NCBI GenBank assembly: GCA_022842785.1 | Contig: JALHOW010000003.1 | Location: 248,001 to 312,000 of the forward strand | Length of the DNA: 64,000 bases | Reading direction: 5' to 3' | DNA from: Hyphomicrobiaceae bacterium | GTDB taxonomy: Bacteria; Pseudomonadota; Alphaproteobacteria; Rhizobiales; Hyphomicrobiaceae | Shown here: positions 43,528 through 52,101 of the stretch, in pieces | Numbering within the stretch: position 1 is the first letter of the stretch | Layout: every line of letters begins with the position of its first letter | Notes under the pieces: model-generated | Told to the model about the DNA's origin: nothing | Database searches by the model: none | The model's input: the letters and a program-made list of their open reading frames with translations, nothing else | Program-made: the position numbers and the translations under genes

Positions 43528-45043
43528 CTTTAACCCAATCGCGCGCTTGCTGACGCACCGCGTTTTGAACTCTCAACGTCCGAGCTCAGATCGGACTAGG
43601 CTTGGAGCTTTTGCGCCGCTCGCGATGCTAGCGCTGGCGCTTTTAAATAGCGGATGCGCGCGTTTCTCTCCTGACGGGGGAATGGGCATCGTCGAAGCAG
43701 CAGCCGCCGCCGAACTGGGGAAGGAAGTCGTCAAGCTTGACGATCCCGCCAAAGAGGCGCACGCCGCTGAGCGCGTGAAGCAGCTTCTCAAACAACGGCT
43801 GACGGCGCCTACCGCTGTGCAGATCGCCCTCCTCAACAATCGAGGACTTCAAGTCGCCTACAATGAGCTCGGAATCTCCGAAGCTCAGATGGTCGAGGCT
43901 AGCCTGCCACCAGCACCGACACTTGCGGTCGGTCGTATGGTTTGGTCCGGCGCATTCGAAATCGAACGCCAAATCATTCAGAATGTTCTCGGCCTCATCA
44001 CTCTTCCTCGTCGGCGAGAAATTGCAGAAGCCCGATACCAGCAGGCACAGGCTCGCGCCGTTGAAGCCACGCTGCGCACTGCGGCGCAGGCGAGCAGGAC
44101 CTTCTATCGAGCTGTCGCATCCAACGACTCAGTGAAGTTTCTCGGGGAGGCTCAGGCTTCAGCAAAGACGGTCTCAGAACTCGCGAAGCGACTTGGCGAG
44201 ACAGGTGCGATGACAAAGCTCAACCAGGCTCGTGAGCATGTGTTCTACGCCGATATTTCGGGGCAGCTGGCCGGGGCTCGCCTGCAGCAACGCGTGAACA
44301 GGGAGCGGCTCATTCGGGCCCTCGGTCTTTGGGGAATGGAGACAGCCCTGCGGCTGCCAGACAAAATCGCCTCTCCCCCTTCCGCCCCGCGAACCCTGGC
44401 GTGGGTCGAGAGAGAAGCAGTGGCGCGTCGTGTCGACCTAGCTATTGCTCGCATGGAGATTGACGTTCTCGCCAAAGAGCTGGGTCTCACACGTAAGACT
44501 AGGTTCATAAATGCACTGGAGGTCGCAGGCATCAGCTCCTACGAGAAGGAGACTAGGACCGAGGACGGTGTTACCGAGATCGAGAAGACCAGGAAACGTG
44601 GCTTCGACATCGACTTCCAAATACCAATCTACGATTTTGGAGAAGCACGCGTCCGTCTCGCAGAGCAGACGTATATGCGCGCAGTGAACCGACTGGTCGA
44701 GCAGGCAGTCAACGTTCGCTCCGAGGCACGTGAAGCATATCAGAGTTACCGCGGCGCCTACGACATCGCCCGTCACTACGACCGGGAAGTGCTTCCGCTC
44801 CGAAAAATCATCTCGGAAGAAATACTGCTGAACTACAACGCCATGATCCGCGATCTGTTCGAACTCCTCGCTGATGCACGGGCGCGCATCCTCGCCAACG
44901 TACAGGCCATCGAAGCAAAGCGCGACTTCTGGCTCGCGAGTGTCGAACTCCAAACCGCGATCGTTGGGGGGCGGGGCGGCGGCGAAGCATCACAGGCACC
45001 ACGGCCCATGGCCGCCGGCGGCGGCGAAGCTGCTGGTCATTGA
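43514..45043 (+). CDS. TolC-family outer-membrane lipoprotein
   Basis: About 509 residues. A leader ends in a lipobox-like LLNSGC, indicating lipid attachment as in CusC/OprM proteins. The body shows TolC-type repeats (ALLNNRGLQVAYNELGISEA; LARQVDLAIARMEIDVLAKE-like second repeat at 44400-44480; ARERLAEQTYMRAV region) with long alpha-helical stretches. It provides the outer-membrane duct, most likely for the CusBA pair encoded at 34941-39589. Start ATG 43514 lies inside the end of the preceding gene. It is followed 18 bp later by the multicopper oxidase gene. Confidence 0.88.
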   Translation: MASTDFNPIARLLTHRVLNSQRPSSDRTRLGAFAPLAMLALALLNSGCARFSPDGGMGIVEAAAAAELGKEVVKLDDPAKEAHAAERVKQLLKQRLTAPTAVQIALLNNRGLQVAYNELGISEAQMVEASLPPAPTLAVGRMVWSGAFEIERQIIQNVLGLITLPRRREIAEARYQQAQARAVEATLRTAAQASRTFYRAVASNDSVKFLGEAQASAKTVSELAKRLGETGAMTKLNQAREHVFYADISGQLAGARLQQRVNRERLIRALGLWGMETALRLPDKIASPPSAPRTLAWVEREAVARRVDLAIARMEIDVLAKELGLTRKTRFINALEVAGISSYEKETRTEDGVTEIEKTRKRGFDIDFQIPIYDFGEARVRLAEQTYMRAVNRLVEQAVNVRSEAREAYQSYRGAYDIARHYDREVLPLRKIISEEILLNYNAMIRDLFELLADARARILANVQAIEAKRDFWLASVELQTAIVGGRGGGEASQAPRPMAAGGGEAAGH

Positions 45044-45061
45044 TTTGAAAGGAGTGACCCC

Positions 45062-46456
45062 ATGACAGTATCCCGCAGAGCATTTCTTGCGAGCTCTGGC
45101 CTAGCGCTGATCGGCGCAACCGCGGTCAAAGCAGGAATTCCAGAGGCTCCCACTCAAACCTCTCCGCTCATGCAGCCCCCCCTCTTTCCAAAATCGGGGC
45201 CCGAGTATCAGCCGGTCGTCACGCTCAATGGCTGGACGCTCCCCTGGCGCATGAACGGTGACTGGAAGGAATTTCATCTGGTCGCCGAACCAGTAGTCCG
45301 CGAAGTATCGCCCGGGATGAGGGCGCACCTGTGGGGCTACAACGGTCAATCACCTGGGCCGACCATTGAGGCTGTCGAAGGCGACAAGGTCCGGATTTTC
45401 GTAACCAACAAGCTGCCGGAACACACAACTATACATTGGCACGGCCAGCTTCTGCCGTGCGGCATGGACGGCGTTACGGGTTTGACGCAGCCGCCCATCA
45501 ACCCCGGCAAGACCTTCGTGTACGAGTTCCAGCTCAAGAAAAGCGGCACCTTCATGTACCACCCACATGGGGACGAGATGGTGCAGATGGCTATGGGCAT
45601 GATGGGCTTTTTCGTCGTCCATCCGAGAGACCCGAAGCTTCATCGCGTCGATCGCGACTTCGTCTTCCTGTTGAACGCTTTCGACATCGAGCCGGGCAGC
45701 TACGTGCCGAAGATCAACACGATGTTGGACTTCAACATGTGGTGCTGGAACAGCCGAGCATTCCCGGGCATCGACCACATCGTGGTCGCAAAGAATGATC
45801 GCGTGCGGATCAGATTCGGTAACCTCACGATGACCAACCACCCCATTCACATGCATGGCTACGATTTCGAAGTGACATGCACGGACGGTGGTTGGGTCCG
45901 ACCAGAGGCGCGTTGGCCGGAGGTGTCAGTCGATGTCGCAGTCGGCCAGATGCGCGCCTTCGAGTTCGATGCGATCTACGAAGGCGACTGGGCGATCCAC
46001 TGTCACAAGTCACACCACACCATGAACGCCATGGGACACGACGTGAAGACGTATATCGGCGTCGACCAGAGCGACATTAAGCAGACGATCTCTCGTCTCA
46101 TCGGCGGGGGATACATGCCCATGGGTGCTCGAGGCATGGCCGAGATGGGCGAAATGGAAATGTCAGCCCCCGACAACACATTGCCGATGATGACCGGGTT
46201 TGGTCAGTTCGGCGCGATAGAAATGGGTGGAATGTTCTCAGTGGTAAAGGTCCGCGAGGGATTGGCCGCAAACGACTACAAGGATCCCGGCTGGTTCAAG
46301 CACCCGCCCGGCACGGTCGCGTATGAAGTAGAGAATCCGGCGGCCCGAGGACCAGAAGCGCCTCGCGCACCCGCCGCCTCTCGCGACACTGCGCCCGGGA
46401 ATGCAAAATTTAAAGCAGTGAAACCCAAAGCGAAGCCCGGCCACGGTCACCACTAA
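45062..46456 (+). CDS. Multicopper oxidase, probable cuprous oxidase
   Basis: A 464-residue periplasmic oxidase exported by Tat (MTVSRRAFLASSGLALIGAT). Copper ligands are clear: TIHWHGQ and YHPHGDEM in the first domain; HPIHMHGYDF and IHCHKSHHTMNAMG in the last (trinuclear and type 1 sites). A Met-rich stretch (MPMGARGMAEMGEMEMSAPD then NTLPMM) near the end resembles the Met segments of CueO/CopA that bind Cu(I). The C-terminus is basic and His-tailed (KPGHGHH). It likely oxidises toxic Cu(I) to Cu(II). It lies between the TolC-type and cupredoxin genes. Confidence 0.92.
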   Translation: MTVSRRAFLASSGLALIGATAVKAGIPEAPTQTSPLMQPPLFPKSGPEYQPVVTLNGWTLPWRMNGDWKEFHLVAEPVVREVSPGMRAHLWGYNGQSPGPTIEAVEGDKVRIFVTNKLPEHTTIHWHGQLLPCGMDGVTGLTQPPINPGKTFVYEFQLKKSGTFMYHPHGDEMVQMAMGMMGFFVVHPRDPKLHRVDRDFVFLLNAFDIEPGSYVPKINTMLDFNMWCWNSRAFPGIDHIVVAKNDRVRIRFGNLTMTNHPIHMHGYDFEVTCTDGGWVRPEARWPEVSVDVAVGQMRAFEFDAIYEGDWAIHCHKSHHTMNAMGHDVKTYIGVDQSDIKQTISRLIGGGYMPMGARGMAEMGEMEMSAPDNTLPMMTGFGQFGAIEMGGMFSVVKVREGLAANDYKDPGWFKHPPGTVAYEVENPAARGPEAPRAPAASRDTAPGNAKFKAVKPKAKPGHGHH

Positions 46457-46508
46457 GGTTGGCTGCCACCCGGCACAACGTCGAAAACTAGGCAAAGGAG
46501 TACTCTGA

Positions 46509-47003
46509 ATGTCGGTGCGATTAACAATTGCCGCGATCACCATCTCAGCCACTACAGCATTGTTCACTCAATCTATTGGCGGGTTCGTTTCGAGTCCTGC
46601 CGGCGCCCACACCGGTCATGTCTTTGCGGCAGGTGAGCCGGGGGATGCGAAGAAACCTTTCCGTACGGTAGAGATTATCATGAACGAAGGCCCCGGCGTG
46701 ATGTCCTACAGCACGGACCGCATTGAGGTGCGCAAGGGCGAGCAGATCAAGTTTGTCCTCAAGAACACCGGCTACCTGGCGCATGAATTCCTTCTCGACT
46801 CTGTCGAAAACAATGCAAAGCACAAGATCGAAATGGAGAAGCACCCCGACATGGAGCATGACGAGCCAAACGGCAAGAAACTCGAGCCGAAAGCTTCATC
46901 TGAAATCATCTGGCGCTTCACCAAAGCGGGCACTTTCGAATTCGCCTGCCTTATTCCTGGTCACTATGAGGCCGGGATGAAGGGCGTCGTGGTGGTCAAG
47001 TAA
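46509..47003 (+). CDS. Cupredoxin (plastocyanin/azurin-like)
   Basis: A 164-residue secreted copper protein. After a leader with HTGH, the cupredoxin fold carries the type 1 copper ligands His92 (LAHEF), Cys147, His152 and Met157 (CLIPGHYEAGM). A Lys/His/Met loop (KHKIEMEKHPDMEHDEP) is inserted. It follows the multicopper oxidase gene after about 50 bp and may exchange electrons with it or carry copper to it. Confidence 0.9.
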   Translation: MSVRLTIAAITISATTALFTQSIGGFVSSPAGAHTGHVFAAGEPGDAKKPFRTVEIIMNEGPGVMSYSTDRIEVRKGEQIKFVLKNTGYLAHEFLLDSVENNAKHKIEMEKHPDMEHDEPNGKKLEPKASSEIIWRFTKAGTFEFACLIPGHYEAGMKGVVVVK

Positions 47004-47046
47004 GCGCAGCGCCTCCGGCTGTGTGTGTAAGCAAAGGAGAACACTA

Positions 47047-47340
47047 ATGAGAAGATCGCTGATTACTGTGGCGTCCGTCGTGAGCATCACGAGCCTCGCA
47101 TCTGTCGCCTTGGCACAGATGGTCGAAGGCGAAGTGACCAAGATTGATGAGGCGGCCGGCAAGATGACGATCAAGCATGGCCCGCTTAAGAAGTTCGATA
47201 TGGACGCAATGACCATGGTCTTTAGGGCGAATGACCCGGCCATGCTCAAGCAGGTGAAGCCCGGCGACAAAATCCGGTTTGAACCTGACAAAGTCAATGG
47301 CCAGTTCACTGTGATGAAGCTGGAGAAAAAGAAGAAGTAG
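47047..47340 (+). CDS. CusF-like periplasmic copper-binding protein
   Basis: A 97-residue secreted protein with an OB-fold CusF domain: GEVTKIDEAAGKMTIKHGPL, then KKFDMDAMTMVFRA. The His and two Met ligands of CusF are kept (KHGP; DAMTM), but the Trp that caps Cu(I) in E. coli CusF (NWPEMTM) is replaced (FDMDAMTM). I chose the ATG at 47047 with AAAGGAG upstream. It is the last gene of the copper operon and likely hands Cu(I) or Ag(I) to CusB. A strong terminator follows. Confidence 0.9.
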   Translation: MRRSLITVASVVSITSLASVALAQMVEGEVTKIDEAAGKMTIKHGPLKKFDMDAMTMVFRANDPAMLKQVKPGDKIRFEPDKVNGQFTVMKLEKKKK

Positions 47341-47370
47341 CAACCCGTGATTTGCTGCTTCCATGCAGAA

Positions 47371-47401
47371 GCGATGGGGTGCCATCACGTCACCCCATCG
47401 C
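47371..47401 (+). terminator. Rho-independent-like terminator, end of copper operon
   Basis: GCGATGGGGTG - 9-nt loop - CACCCCATCGC, a perfect 11-bp stem, 30 bp after the cusF-like stop. A moderately T-rich CCTTTGTTAGG follows about 10 bp later. Confidence 0.75.
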
Positions 47402-48049
47402 GTGCGTAGGCCCTTTGTTAGGTAGGCCCGAGGGCCCACCCACTCAGGAATCCGCCATGGGTCCGCTGAGCATCTCACGTCGTTTTGCAATCGTCGCTGC
47501 CGCGCAAGCTACCACGTAACCTCTCGCTCGGATTTTCGCCCGCGTCAGCAAGGCTCAGAAGCCAGGGCGTCAACGGGTACTCGGCGCGGCGCTTGCCGCT
47601 CAGGCTCTCGATGAAGTCGTTGCCCGTCGCTCGCCGATCTCGACAAGTCCTGTTTCACGCCCCGGGGATAGGCCTCACGAACGAACCCTTGGATACGACC
47701 GGCGCTGGCCAACGCGGTTTGAGATAGCCGAGGTGGCCGCCCACGGCATTCAATGCCAACACAACATCCGCTCTCGTGAAGCGCTCGCCCGCACTTCAAT
47801 GACTAGCGTCACCGAAGATAGCACTGCTCTGCTAGCGAGCGCTGCTTGTGACGCGATCCGATGTCCACGCTTGCGAACGCGTACTGTTCAAAAAACTGTC
47901 GCACGAATACCTCATACAAAGTGGGTGTTCGCGATGAATCTCAGCGGCTGACTTGAAACGATAAGCCTACTGAATGCCAGTCCAGGGACTGGACCGGCTG
48001 CGGCAATGATTTGGCGGGTGGAAATTGCTTTAATGAGATGGAGTTGCCA
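47402..48049. other. Gap between copper operon and second ICE module
   Basis: About 650 bp with no intact gene. The minus strand near 47600-47790 holds short open stretches such as LALNAVGGHLGYLKPRW that might be a decayed transposase, but I cannot assign them. The end of the gap carries GGAG 7 nt before ATG 48050. This is the boundary between metal cargo and the ICE mobilisation genes. Confidence 0.4.
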
Positions 48050-48866
48050 ATGTTCCGCGTTAGGCACTACGTCGGCCCCCCGTGGCCGCCAACTCTGGAA
48101 GCTTATAGCTACATGCGGTCACTGGGCCTGAGTGATTGGGCGTGGGAGGGTTTGCGCCGCAACCCCGCCTATCAAGACGAAGCACGGGCGCATTTGACGA
48201 ATTCACACGTGAGCACAAAATTGGATGGTGGAGCGATCCTCACGCGGATGCAGGAACGATCACCCCGTGCAGAAGCTTGGGCGCTCTGCTCCTTTCGTGG
48301 ATCCAACCCTGACAGCGCTCGAGGCGGGCCCAATTTGGACAATGCTAGCCCATCGAGGACGCCTCTCAGTCACCGCTGAGCGTGCGAGCGAAGCAGATAT
48401 TGGATCGGTCTTTATTCCGAAGCTTTCAGTCGTCAAACGCATTCTGATCGATGCTGAACAGCATCAACATGTTCTGTTTCGCGGCAAAGGCTCGGTCCTC
48501 CAGCTCGCTATCAACGGCGCCGACATCGTGAGCGGACCGGTCAAACTGTCCTTTTCGGTTCACGGTGTCGAAAACCTCGATCGAACGGAAGGACAGTTAA
48601 GAGAGCTGCGCCGCCTCTTATCTTGGACTGCGGCGCCAGAAACCGATGCGCGCTGGACAGTCCGCAACCGCAATATGCGCAACGGATTTATCATGTACGA
48701 CTTCAAGGAAGCCGGCCATCGTTATAGGGACGCGGCGATCCTCATTTATGGCGCGCAAGCGACCCAACAGGATTGGCGCAAGGGTGCAATGCCCGCGCGA
48801 ATGCGCCGTGACTGGCTGCGCGCCAAGCACTTTGTCTTCGGCGGTTGGCGCGCACTCGTGAAGTGA
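48050..48866 (+). CDS. fseA: FseA-like ICE excision activator, second copy, +1 frame change
   Basis: Frame 0 from 48050 encodes the DUF6499 part (RHYVGPPWPPTLEAYSYM ... RAEAWALCSF) and then runs on uselessly to 48379. The +1 frame encodes the DUF2285 part (VDPTLTALEAGPIWTM ... KHFVFGGWRALVK) to 48866. Joining after TTT 48293-48295 and skipping C48296 gives 82 + 189 = 271 residues, exactly the same split as the copy at 3183. Both copies read TCC TTT CGT at the junction, with GATCC following. FseA of ICEMlSymR7A is made this way and switches on rdfS; here an rdfS-like gene starts 89 bp downstream. The product is cytoplasmic and DNA-binding. Confidence 0.88.
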
Positions 48867-48955
48867 ATTGCGACTGTTTGAAGGTAGGCCGATTCAGTGG
48901 CTCCCTACACCTATCGAATACATGACACTATACGCTCCTTAAGAAGGAGTACCCC

Positions 48956-49348
48956 ATGTTTGATGATACCGACGATCCCTTCCTGACTATTGACGAAGCC
49001 GCCAAATTCCTACGCATCGCGAAGCGTACGCTGGACAATCACCGCTCACAGAAGACAGGACCAAGGTTTCGACGCCATGGCGGCCGAGTTGTCTACCGCT
49101 TCAGCGATCTGCTTCAATGGTCCGAGCAACGGGCAGTCCGAACAACGGCATCAAGCAAAAGTCCGGCGTCATCGTCTGGGCGCCCTCGGCGCAACCGCGA
49201 TAGCTTTGTTGACGCTGGTCTCGACCAAAGCAGTGATTCCTATTCCTACGCTGCTTTGGAATGCCAGTCCAAGTGTACCCACCGGACTCTACATGACCAT
49301 ACTGGCGAGGCCGGCGAAGGGAAAGCTGGCGGTCATCCGTCTTGCTGA
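48956..49348 (+). CDS. rdfS: RdfS-like excisionase (recombination directionality factor)
   Basis: A 130-residue protein. Its first 62 residues are a MerR/AlpA-type winged helix (DDPFLTIDEAAKFLRIAKRT then LDNHRSQKTGPRFRRHGGRV, VYRFSDLLQWSEQR), the RdfS/excisionase fold. The rest is low-complexity and may be non-functional, because the traF frame overlaps it. RdfS proteins bend DNA at the attachment site and make the integrase excise the ICE. Strong Shine-Dalgarno AAGGAGT 7 nt before ATG. It directly follows the fseA-like gene, which should activate it, and overlaps traF by about 270 bp. Confidence 0.82.
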   Translation: MFDDTDDPFLTIDEAAKFLRIAKRTLDNHRSQKTGPRFRRHGGRVVYRFSDLLQWSEQRAVRTTASSKSPASSSGRPRRNRDSFVDAGLDQSSDSYSYAALECQSKCTHRTLHDHTGEAGEGKAGGHPSC

Positions 49349-49670
49349 TCCGGTAAGAAGCCTGGCAGACCGGCGTGGCTATCTGCCAAGATCAGCCGTT
49401 CTGATCAAACCGGTAGTCGCCGCCGACGGAGATACCGTCTGCCGGCGCGGCTCGTCCATTCTGATCAACGGCGATTGGGTTGCGAACGCAAAGGCGCGCG
49501 ATACACTGCAACGATCGTTGCCGCAATGGCAGGGTTGCAATGTTCTCGCCGCGTCTGAGGTCTTCGTGCTGTCCACTGCCGGCGACAGTTTTGACAGTCG
49601 ATACATTGGGCCTATTAATACCGAAAGAGTATTGGGAACAGGCGCCCCGCTTTGGACCACAGGTGACTAA
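49077..49670 (+). CDS. traF: TraF-like S26 signal peptidase for conjugation
   Basis: About 197 residues from ATG 49077, overlapping the rdfS frame. A membrane helix (LGALGATAIALLTLVSTKAV) precedes the S26 peptidase core. The likely Ser nucleophile is in WNASPSVPTGLYM (Ser66) and the general-base Lys in SAVLIKPVVAADGD (Lys111), with GDTVCRRGS following. The end has the usual GDSFDSRYIGPI box. TraF processes or cyclises the conjugative pilin. The rdfS-traF order matches rhizobial ICEs. The start is uncertain; later codons are possible. Confidence 0.85.
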   Translation: MAAELSTASAICFNGPSNGQSEQRHQAKVRRHRLGALGATAIALLTLVSTKAVIPIPTLLWNASPSVPTGLYMTILARPAKGKLAVIRLADPVRSLADRRGYLPRSAVLIKPVVAADGDTVCRRGSSILINGDWVANAKARDTLQRSLPQWQGCNVLAASEVFVLSTAGDSFDSRYIGPINTERVLGTGAPLWTTGD

Positions 49671-50095
49671 ATCAGTCGAAGCTCTGTCAGCGCGCGATCG
49701 ACGTTGGCGAGCGCTTCGACGAGTTGCTCTCGCAAGCAGGCGAGATCGCCAATCGGATCCTCTTCCATCGACAGATGATCCGGATCGAGGCAGGCCTGGA
49801 TCAGCGTCAGCAGCGTCTGCTCCCGAATAGGGCTGGCCGCAAGAGCTACGTCCAGCGTGCTGTGATCAATGCCTTCCCCATCGAGTATCAACCGGCCGCT
49901 GCGGGCCGACAGCCAAACGGACAGCCGCGCCCCTGCCAGCACCGCCCGCTCAACGAGTTCGGCCGGCAACGTCACTCCGACCGTCGAAGCATCAACTTCC
50001 GACGACCGGAGGCCAGCGACATAGGATACCGCAGGCAGGGACCTCGTATCGTCGTCTTCACGCTCGAAGAAGGGTACGGCGTGAGTACCGGTCAT
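49667..50095 (-). CDS. Conserved-looking hypothetical protein, divergent from XRE gene
   Basis: A 142-residue cytoplasmic protein, acidic and Leu-rich (TVGVTLPAELVERAVLAGAR; PIGDLACLREQLVEALANVD), with no motif I recognise. It is tail-to-tail with traF (4-bp overlap) and divergent from the XRE regulator at 50209; between their starts lie two overlapping inverted repeats (50136-50171). The pairing of an unknown gene with a divergent XRE regulator suggests a self-contained control unit inside the ICE. Its function is unknown. Confidence 0.6.
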   Translation of the reverse strand: MTGTHAVPFFEREDDDTRSLPAVSYVAGLRSSEVDASTVGVTLPAELVERAVLAGARLSVWLSARSGRLILDGEGIDHSTLDVALAASPIREQTLLTLIQACLDPDHLSMEEDPIGDLACLREQLVEALANVDRALTELRLI

Positions 50096-50135
50096 GATGC
50101 TTTGCTCCCCGCCTCTGCCTCGGACCTCTATAAAT

Positions 50136-50171
50136 TTATCCCAAAATGGGATAATCCGAAATCAGGATTAT
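50136..50171. promoter_or_regulatory. Two overlapping inverted repeats between divergent genes
   Basis: TTATCCC-AAAAT-GGGATAA (50136-50154) and ATAATCC-GAAATCA-GGATTAT (50151-50171) are two perfect 7-bp inverted repeats overlapping by four bases. They lie between the starts of the hypothetical gene (50095) and the XRE regulator (50209), the expected place for its operators. Shared TATCC/GGATA half-sites suggest one dimeric protein could occupy either repeat. Confidence 0.75.
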
Positions 50172-50208
50172 GCGGTGAAGCCGTCATCTTCGACCTCGGC
50201 TTCCTGCT

Positions 50209-50463
50209 ATGCGCGACACGCTGCGCTCGCCCCGCCAAATTAAGCTCCGCAAGCTGCTGCGTGATCTTCGCGAGAAGAGCGGCTTGACGCAGGCGGATGT
50301 TGCCGCGCGCCTCAACAAGTCTCAGTCCTTTGTAGCCAAATACGAAGGTGGAGAACGGCGCCTGAGCGCGATCGAGTTCATTGACGTCGCCGAGGCGCTC
50401 GACCTCGACCCCGTCGCCGCCATGCGGCAACTCCTGAAGGCTCTTGATGGCGGCGCCTCTTGA
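50209..50463 (+). CDS. XRE-family transcriptional regulator
   Basis: An 84-residue Cro/CI-type regulator. The helix-turn-helix is LREKSGLTQADVAARLNKSQ then SFVAKYEGGERRLSAIEFID. It is short and consists essentially of the DNA-binding domain. It is divergent from the 142-residue gene and faces two overlapping palindromes. It may be the repressor of this ICE segment, comparable in place to the antiactivator and regulator genes of symbiosis ICEs, though that is inference. Confidence 0.88.
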   Translation: MRDTLRSPRQIKLRKLLRDLREKSGLTQADVAARLNKSQSFVAKYEGGERRLSAIEFIDVAEALDLDPVAAMRQLLKALDGGAS

Positions 50464-51425
50464 GCGGCCGCCCGTGTCCCCTTCGATCGAACCCATCGAG
50501 GACACCTGCGCTGAATAGGACTGAGCGGTAAGCACATTCTTTCGCCCGAATGCGTGGATCTCTGTCTTACCATATTCGACGCCATGAGTAGTGTCGTATT
50601 GGTGCTGCATTCGGTCGAGATTTCTTCTTCTATTCGCCAAGATAAATGGCCGGCTCTGTGGCGCGCCGGGAAGCGCGGACTGCAACATTCGACATTTGCG
50701 GCAGCTGTTCGCGATCAGCGATTGGAGACGGCCCCATGCGCACACGCCAGGACATCGGCACATGACGAGGTTGACGCCGCCAGGAGCTATCGTGATGCAG
50801 CGTTGCCATACCCAAATCGTCTTCACTCAGTGGCAAGGAAGTCTGGGCGGAACCACCCTCGATCTTAGAATCTCGGTCGGCCGGGCTCTATCTCGCGGCT
50901 TTGAAGGCCACTCGACCGAGCCGCCGATGAAGACGGCGTCTCGGCGCATTCGCGTGGCGATCCCTCCCGCGGTCGCCGTGGCGCGCGCTCGCCCTCTGAG
51001 ACGAGCGTTGCAGGTGCGGATCTACCCTCACCGCGCCAGCGACGTCTCAGCACCCTCGATCGGCCCGGCCCGGAGCGTCGGAGATTGCGTCTCATCTTCC
51101 GCGGCCGTGTGATCGGCCCGGCGGGAGCGCGAGACCTACGTCGCCCGGCTTCGCTCGTGTCCTGCTTGGTGGCGTACCGGACGCCAGGCCGCCGCTCCTC
51201 TAGCCGCGGTGGAGAGCCCTATCCCCGCATAGCTTTGTGCGACGATGTGACAGGCGTCGCCTCGGCGGCAACCCGCGCGTGCCGCGCGGGTCCTCCACTG
51301 CGTTCCGGCCCGTCTCCGCGGAGCGGAGCTCCGCTCCGATGGGTGCCACCAGCTCCAGCCTGCCACGATCTGCACGGCGCCGGCGGGGAATAGGTCTCCG
51401 CCGGGACAACGTGAGGAACGACACC
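50464..51425. other. GC-rich non-coding region before DUF736
   Basis: About 960 bp where open frames exist but none has a recognisable product or good start. A perfect 20-bp palindrome, CGGAGCGGAGCTCCGCTCCG, lies at 51319-51338, about 90 bp before the DUF736 start. The last bases hold GAGGAA, the DUF736 ribosome-binding site. Remnants or non-coding regulatory DNA are both possible. Confidence 0.45.
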
Positions 51426-51746
51426 ATGGCTACCATCGGATACGTCACCAAGCGCGAGGACGGCCGCTACGAAGGCGAGCTCCGCACTCTCTCCGTCAGG
51501 GCATCGATCGCCATCCTGCCCGTCGGCGACAAACTCTCCGACAACCAGCCGGACTTCCGCGTGATGTCGCAAGGCGTCGAGATCGGCGCCGGCTGGCAGC
51601 GCATCGGCCAGACCTCGGGCAAGGAGTACATCTCGCTGTCGATCTCGGCACCCGAGTTCGGCAAGACGCTCTACGCCAACCTCGGCCGAGCTGCCGGTCA
51701 ATCCGACGGCAACGCCTACGCCCTGATCTGGACGCCGCAAGACTGA
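51426..51746 (+). CDS. DUF736 family protein
   Basis: A 106-residue cytoplasmic protein of the DUF736 family (start MATIGYVTKREDGRYEGELR; core FRVMSQGVEIGAGWQRI then GQTSGKEYISLSISAPEF; end NAYALIWTPQD). These proteins recur beside relaxase and DUF2285 genes in alphaproteobacterial ICEs and plasmids; their function is not established. The ATG at 51426 has GAGGAA 10 nt upstream; longer upstream frames lack family similarity. A strong terminator follows 14 bp later. Confidence 0.9.
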   Translation: MATIGYVTKREDGRYEGELRTLSVRASIAILPVGDKLSDNQPDFRVMSQGVEIGAGWQRIGQTSGKEYISLSISAPEFGKTLYANLGRAAGQSDGNAYALIWTPQD

Positions 51747-51759
51747 GCCTGCGGCTCAG

Positions 51760-51792
51760 GCCCTCGCGCCGACACCGGCGCGAGGGCTTCTT
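51760..51792 (+). terminator. Rho-independent terminator after DUF736 gene
   Basis: GCCCTCGCGCC - GACACC - GGCGCGAGGGC, an 11-bp perfect GC-rich stem, followed by TTCTT. It starts 14 bp after the stop codon at 51746. Confidence 0.85.
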
Positions 51793-52101
51793 CGCGTTCC
51801 GCGAAGAGGCCCGCCCGCCCTCCCAGGCATAAGCGTGGAGGCCGCAAACATCGAGGCGAATTCGATTGTGCGCGTTCCGTCGTCTCTGCGCCTCTGCCAC
51901 AGTCGATGATGAGCGCGAGCAACAGGATTACGCCTGATCGCATCGCGCTCATCGCCGCCGCTCTCGATACGCATTCGGCCCTCCTTTTTTCCTTTTCCGG
52001 CGCTTCCCCGACACACTGCAAGGAGGTTGCACGTCGTGAATTCGGGGACGTTCTTTCGGCGTGAAATCCAGGGCGGAAGTACAATGTGAAACGGCTGAGG
52101 A

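Noticed and set aside
47600-47790. Minus-strand stretch thought to be a transposase relic
   Set aside because: Only short open pieces and no signature residues; cannot be assigned.
51319-51338. 20-bp GC palindrome read as a terminator
   Set aside because: No loop and no U-tract; better described as an inverted repeat of unknown role.
50464-51425. Several open frames of 90-230 codons in the GC-rich gap before DUF736
   Set aside because: No recognisable product, poor starts and antisense to the XRE gene in part; high GC alone produces long open frames.
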